In this document: positions 61,047 to 64,000 of the stretch, in pieces
How positions within the stretch are numbered: position 1 is the stretch's first letter
Layout of the letters: each line of letters opens with the position of its first letter
NCBI RefSeq assembly: GCF_030817595.1
Contig: NZ_JAUSZN010000001.1
Span: 4,905,501 to 4,969,500 of the forward strand
DNA from: Neobacillus niacini
GTDB taxonomy: Bacteria; Bacillota; Bacilli; Bacillales; Cytobacillaceae
Direction of reading: 5' to 3'
DNA length: 64,000 bases
Notes under the pieces: model-generated
The model's database searches: none
What the model was told of the DNA's origin: nothing
What the model saw: the letters and a program-made list of their open reading frames with translations, nothing else
Translations under genes and position numbers: made by a program

Positions 61047-61262
61047 TTAATCGTCAGCAAACATTTCACCAAGATACTCTGCATGGTCGAGATACTGTAA
61101 TACAAATTCATCTAAAGTCATGGGGATATTGGTGTCTTCTAGCCAATAATCATAACTAACTGCAATCGTTTTTTTGATGAGATCGTGGCAAAGCCATTTT
61201 TGGGCTAATGGATGTTGTAAACCGGAGAGGACTTCATTTACTTCCTGGATACTGGTAATCAT
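61047..61262 (-). CDS. Small acidic hypothetical protein, 71 aa
   Basis: This 71-residue protein starts MITSIQEVNEVLSGLQHPLA and ends in an acidic LDHAEYLGEMFADD. AGGGGGTG lies just before the ATG at 61262; a GTG two codons earlier is part of that site. It has no membrane or metal motif. Not recognised. Confidence 0.6.
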   Translation of the reverse strand: MITSIQEVNEVLSGLQHPLAQKWLCHDLIKKTIAVSYDYWLEDTNIPMTLDEFVLQYLDHAEYLGEMFADD

Positions 61263-61442
61263 GAACACCCCCTATAGATTGCCTACTTAGTATATGCAAA
61301 AACTTTCCATTAAGAGTTAAAATTTTCTACGAAGAGGAATTTTAATGTTATATTTTGGCTAAATGATGGATATCAGGATATAGTAATATATGTGGATTTG
61401 TGATAGCATTTAAAGCACTGTAGAAAGAGGAAGTGAGCTTGC

Positions 61443-61799
61443 ATGATCAATATAACCGTTCCAAAGCCAGATGTTACGATTACTAAACAAGATAATCCAG
61501 AAATGAGCAACATTTATGGGTTTACTGATTTTCATCTTATCCCGCGTGATAAAGGTGGAATCTTTATGTTTTATAACAAGGATAAAGAGTTGCTGTTTGT
61601 AGGGAAAGCTAGAAAGCTGCGACCTAGAATCAAGAAGCATTTTGAGGATAGTGTCTCGCCAGTCAAGAATCACCGTGATGAAATTACCAGAATTGAAGTA
61701 TGTGTCATTGAAGACCCAACACATAGAGAAATTTATGAAACGTTTATCATTAATGAATCGAAGTCGAAGTACAATATCGACAAGGTGTTTTTTAGATAA
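61443..61799 (+). CDS. GIY-YIG-like nuclease family protein
   Basis: This 118-residue protein has a GIY-YIG-like core: GGIFMFYNKDKELLFVGKAR (residues 38-57, with GIF and FVG in place of GIY and YIG), the conserved Arg in LRPRIKKHF and the metal-binding Glu in YETFIIN. Small stand-alone proteins of this fold are common in bacilli; activity and target are unknown. AGAGGAAG precedes the ATG. A terminator separates it from the next gene. Confidence 0.75.
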   Translation: MINITVPKPDVTITKQDNPEMSNIYGFTDFHLIPRDKGGIFMFYNKDKELLFVGKARKLRPRIKKHFEDSVSPVKNHRDEITRIEVCVIEDPTHREIYETFIINESKSKYNIDKVFFR

Positions 61800-61808
61800 C
61801 AATAAAGG

Positions 61809-61852
61809 CAATAGGTACCGTCATTAACTGACCATGCCTATTGTTTTTTTTT
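61809..61852 (+). terminator. Rho-independent terminator
   Basis: CAATAGG/CCTATTG with a 20-nt loop, followed by nine or more T. Confidence 0.7.
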
Positions 61853-61870
61853 ATAAAGGATGAGGATGAA

Positions 61871-62815
61871 ATGGTAAGTACCTATATCTATACGTACTCC
61901 GGTTATGAGGATGAACGCTCCTTACGTGAGTTAGAGATGCGTTCTTTGTTTGGGACGGAATCACAAACGAATATCCTGGAAAGCACTATTAAAATTGATC
62001 CCAGTCGAAGTCCGTTCATAAAGGAGAGAATTGCGGTAATTTTTCAAGGAGAGAGTATGGAAGAACTCCTTGAAAAATCAGCAAACTTCCAAGTAACCGG
62101 AGAAACGTTTAAGGTGATTTGTGTGAAAAATGGCGAGGAACCATTTGAGAAGCGGCGAACGATTGAGCGAGAAGTAGGTCAAAGGATGAAAGGTGTAGCG
62201 GATATTCGGAATCCACAGGTTTTGTTTGCTGTCATGCACGTAAACGGTAGATGGGTTTTTGGTGACTATGTAAAAAGTGAGTCGGTTTGGTTTCACCATC
62301 AGCAGAAGCCACACAATTATTCCACGGCGCTCAGTACACGCGTTGCAAGAGCAGTGGTGAATATCGCAATTCCAAACCCAGTTGGGATAAAAGCGATTGA
62401 CCCTTGTTGTGGAATCGGGACCGTCCTGATTGAAGCACTATCGATGGGAATTGATCTCGAGGGAAGCGACAATAACCCTGTTATTCTTGCTGGTACAAGA
62501 GAAAATATCGCACACTTTGGGTTTACTGGAGAAGTCACGTTTAAAGACATGCGTACGATCACCAATCATTACGATGTCGCGATTATCGATTTACCCTACA
62601 ACCTATGTTCTGTGATCTCTCCACAAGAGCAGCTGGAGATGCTTCAAAGTGCTCGAAGGTTTGCGGATAAGGTTGTAATGGTAACCGTGGAACAGATCGA
62701 TAAGATTCTAATTGAAGCGGGATTTGAGATTGTGGATCGGGCAGTTGCGAAAAAAGGGATCTTTATGCGTGAAGTGATTGTTTGTAAGCGATTATCTAGG
62801 TTGCGATTAAGCTAA
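61871..62815 (+). CDS. Putative RNA methyltransferase (TRM11/UPF0020-type)
   Basis: This 314-residue protein has an N-terminal THUMP-like region and a C-terminal SAM methyltransferase with DPCCGIGTVLIEALSMG (motif I, about residues 181-197), GSDNNP (end of beta-2) and the catalytic DLPYNL (DPPY-type motif IV, about 247). This arrangement is typical of N2-guanine RNA methyltransferases such as TRM11/TrmG10. I start at ATG 61871, with GGATGAGG upstream, not ten codons earlier inside the terminator. Confidence 0.8.
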   Translation: MVSTYIYTYSGYEDERSLRELEMRSLFGTESQTNILESTIKIDPSRSPFIKERIAVIFQGESMEELLEKSANFQVTGETFKVICVKNGEEPFEKRRTIEREVGQRMKGVADIRNPQVLFAVMHVNGRWVFGDYVKSESVWFHHQQKPHNYSTALSTRVARAVVNIAIPNPVGIKAIDPCCGIGTVLIEALSMGIDLEGSDNNPVILAGTRENIAHFGFTGEVTFKDMRTITNHYDVAIIDLPYNLCSVISPQEQLEMLQSARRFADKVVMVTVEQIDKILIEAGFEIVDRAVAKKGIFMREVIVCKRLSRLRLS

Positions 62816-62845
62816 AAACCACCTTTTCCAAGAAGGTGGTTTTGA
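62816..62845 (+). terminator. Rho-independent terminator
   Basis: AAACCACCTT/AAGGTGGTTT, a 10-bp stem with a 7-nt loop and a short T-run. Confidence 0.7.
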
Positions 62846-62856
62846 ACGAAACGTAG

Positions 62857-62881
62857 TCTATTAATTAAGTGAATTAATAGA
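62857..62881. repeat. AT-rich inverted repeat
   Basis: TCTATTAATT/AATTAATAGA, a perfect 10-bp inverted repeat around AAGTG. Confidence 0.4.
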
Positions 62882-62989
62882 TTCATGGTTATCCGTAGCA
62901 CCAAGGGTTAGTACCAATTTTAGAACAGTGGGCAAACGAAAAGAATAACTCCTGAACGGTAATCTTATTTGTAAAGTCCATTTAGGTGG

Positions 62990-63661
62990 TTATAAAATTT
63001 CTCCTGATGCCCGAAAAATTACATTCCGTGATAAAATTATGGGTTTTGATGTATAGGTTTGAGCCAATGCTTTCATTTCTTCTGTGTAGCCCATGCAGTC
63101 AAGGACGATTGCTTTAACCGGAAACTGGTCCAATTGCTTGACTGCATCTTGCAGCGCCTCTGCCTGAAAGGAGTATGGCGAGCAGACCACTGGAATGGTC
63201 ATAAAGTCTGCTTGCTTCCATTTATCAAGGATTGCTTCCGCTTGCTCTGGGAGGGGAACGATGACCCCAAGCATCCCGTCGCGAAATAATCCTTTAACTA
63301 CATGATTAAGTAAAAAGTCCGGATAAATTAAAGGAATCTTACTTTTAAATAAAGGGAATTTTCCCGTACAAGCGAGAATGATTAACAAAACATTTGTTTG
63401 ATTCAGGTCGTCAATCAGAGATTGTAGGATGGGAAGGATTTTTTCCTTTCCCATGACCGCACTTCCGCCATTTTTTAATCGTGAAATCAAGGTAGTTTGA
63501 CCTGGTTCGGGTGCAAGTTCAAGAATCTCCTGCTCCGTTCTCCCATCAAGAACACCTTTTTCAATAATGACCGTTTCTTGTGGTAAGAAGGATCTAATGG
63601 AAGGGATCATATCACTTCTCGGCGTTTGGCCAATCGTAATTACACAAACAGTCTGTTGCAT
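62990..63661 (-). CDS. AroM family protein
   Basis: This 223-residue protein begins with the AroM signature ITIGQTPRSDMIP (residues 8-20) and has LIILACTGKFP in the middle and a VKAIVLDCMGYTEEM block near the C-terminus, with conserved Cys residues as in Asp/Glu racemase-like folds. The biochemical role of AroM is not established. The start at 63661 overlaps the end of the amidohydrolase gene by 22 nt, so the two are translationally coupled and probably act on the same compound. Confidence 0.88.
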   Translation of the reverse strand: MQQTVCVITIGQTPRSDMIPSIRSFLPQETVIIEKGVLDGRTEQEILELAPEPGQTTLISRLKNGGSAVMGKEKILPILQSLIDDLNQTNVLLIILACTGKFPLFKSKIPLIYPDFLLNHVVKGLFRDGMLGVIVPLPEQAEAILDKWKQADFMTIPVVCSPYSFQAEALQDAVKQLDQFPVKAIVLDCMGYTEEMKALAQTYTSKPIILSRNVIFRASGEIL

Positions 63662-64000
63662 AAACGGTCCTTCTCCTTTCCATAGGCTTGATTCCCATTA
63701 ATAAAGGTAGCTAACAGATTGGAGCGGGATTCAAATGGGTGATGAGACCAAATGACAAAGTCAGCGTCCTTTCCTGCTTCAAGTGAACCTACTCGTTCAT
63801 CTATTCCGGCGAGCTTCGCGGCTTCACTAGTAATGCTTCTCAGAGCAGCCACTTCATCCAAACCGTACTTTACGGCCTCTGTCGCACAAAGAATTAAATA
63901 GTGAATCGGAATAAACGGATGATCCGTCATGATTGCAAAAGGGATGCCAGCTTCATGGAACATTTTTGGAGCTGCTGGTGTTGAATGACGGGTTTCATAC
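63640..64000 (-). CDS. Amidohydrolase, C-terminal part (runs off window)
   Basis: The open frame continues to the window edge (reading ETRHSTPAAPKMFHEAG at its visible start). It shows the C-terminal half of an imidazolonepropionase/hydantoinase-like amidohydrolase: IMTDHPFIP with the metal-ligand Asp, LRSITSEAAKLAGIDERVGS and LEAGKDADFVIWSHHPFE. The substrate is not readable. It is coupled to aroM. Confidence 0.8.
   Translation of the reverse strand, partial: YETRHSTPAAPKMFHEAGIPFAIMTDHPFIPIHYLILCATEAVKYGLDEVAALRSITSEAAKLAGIDERVGSLEAGKDADFVIWSHHPFESRSNLLATFINGNQAYGKEKDRLCNRLFV

Noticed and set aside
1..64000. Insertion sequences, integrases, tRNA or rRNA genes
   Set aside because: No transposase or recombinase motifs, no tRNA cloverleaf and no rRNA sequence was recognised by reading both strands.

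Overview
The window reads as chromosomal DNA of a low-GC, spore-forming Bacillaceae bacterium close to Bacillus/Neobacillus/Peribacillus. This rests on strong AGGAGG-type ribosome binding sites, TTG/GTG starts, and near-syntenic Bacillus loci: the gntRKPZ operon, kamA-yokU, rocE, and YmaF, DUF1659, DUF2922 and DUF3243 proteins. No rRNA, tRNA, transposase, CRISPR array or complete prophage was seen.

Layout. 1-5.6 kb: small and decayed genes (start of a HAD hydrolase, DUF3243, CPBP protease, a GNAT remnant broken by an inversion), aminopeptidase AmpS and a methyltransferase. 5.7-13.7 kb: a glucarate/galactarate locus with a divergent CdaR-type regulator, a DapA-family lyase, a GntP-type permease, GarR, GudD, GarK and a FadR-type regulator. 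14.2-16.9 kb: a two-component system. 17.1-20.8 kb: a second copy of the ~0.7-kb segment at the window start, split by a ~3-kb insert carrying a Bcr/CflA transporter and two CBO0543-family membrane proteins. 21.8-24.0 kb: a decayed glutamate dehydrogenase gene, RocR-like sites, a textbook sigma-54 promoter and rocE. 24.1-38 kb: solitary pdxS, a DUF3870 gene and a large amino-acid catabolic cluster with kamA, yokU and lysP. 38-54 kb: surface, membrane and low-complexity proteins, a frameshifted glycosyltransferase, a TetR-controlled efflux pump, an acyl-ACP desaturase-like protein, a Cys/His/Asp-rich repeat protein, YmaF and a pair of coiled-coil proteins. 54-59.2 kb: gntRKPZ with a fully readable promoter. 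59.3-64 kb: small conserved genes, a repeat array, a VOC protein, a GIY-YIG protein, a putative RNA methyltransferase, AroM and a partial amidohydrolase.

How the genes work together. The 25.7-37.9 kb cluster can be read as one route: lysine import (LysP), lysine to beta-lysine (KamA), transamination, CoA transfer, thiolysis to acetyl-CoA plus a 4-aminobutyrate unit, then GABA transaminase and succinate-semialdehyde dehydrogenase to succinate. A GNAT enzyme and an M81 hydrolase could protect and deprotect the terminal amine. This is inference from gene content. The glucarate locus feeds pyruvate and 2-phosphoglycerate; gntRKPZ feeds the pentose phosphate pathway.

The intergenic DNA is unusual. 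There are two families of short repeats phased at about 20-21 bp (GCAGRTA and ACGTGCCAAA), a dispersed GGGACGGTTCTT element, palindromes of the TAATCAAACGTTTGATTA type, and two related micro-ORFs of about 20 codons.
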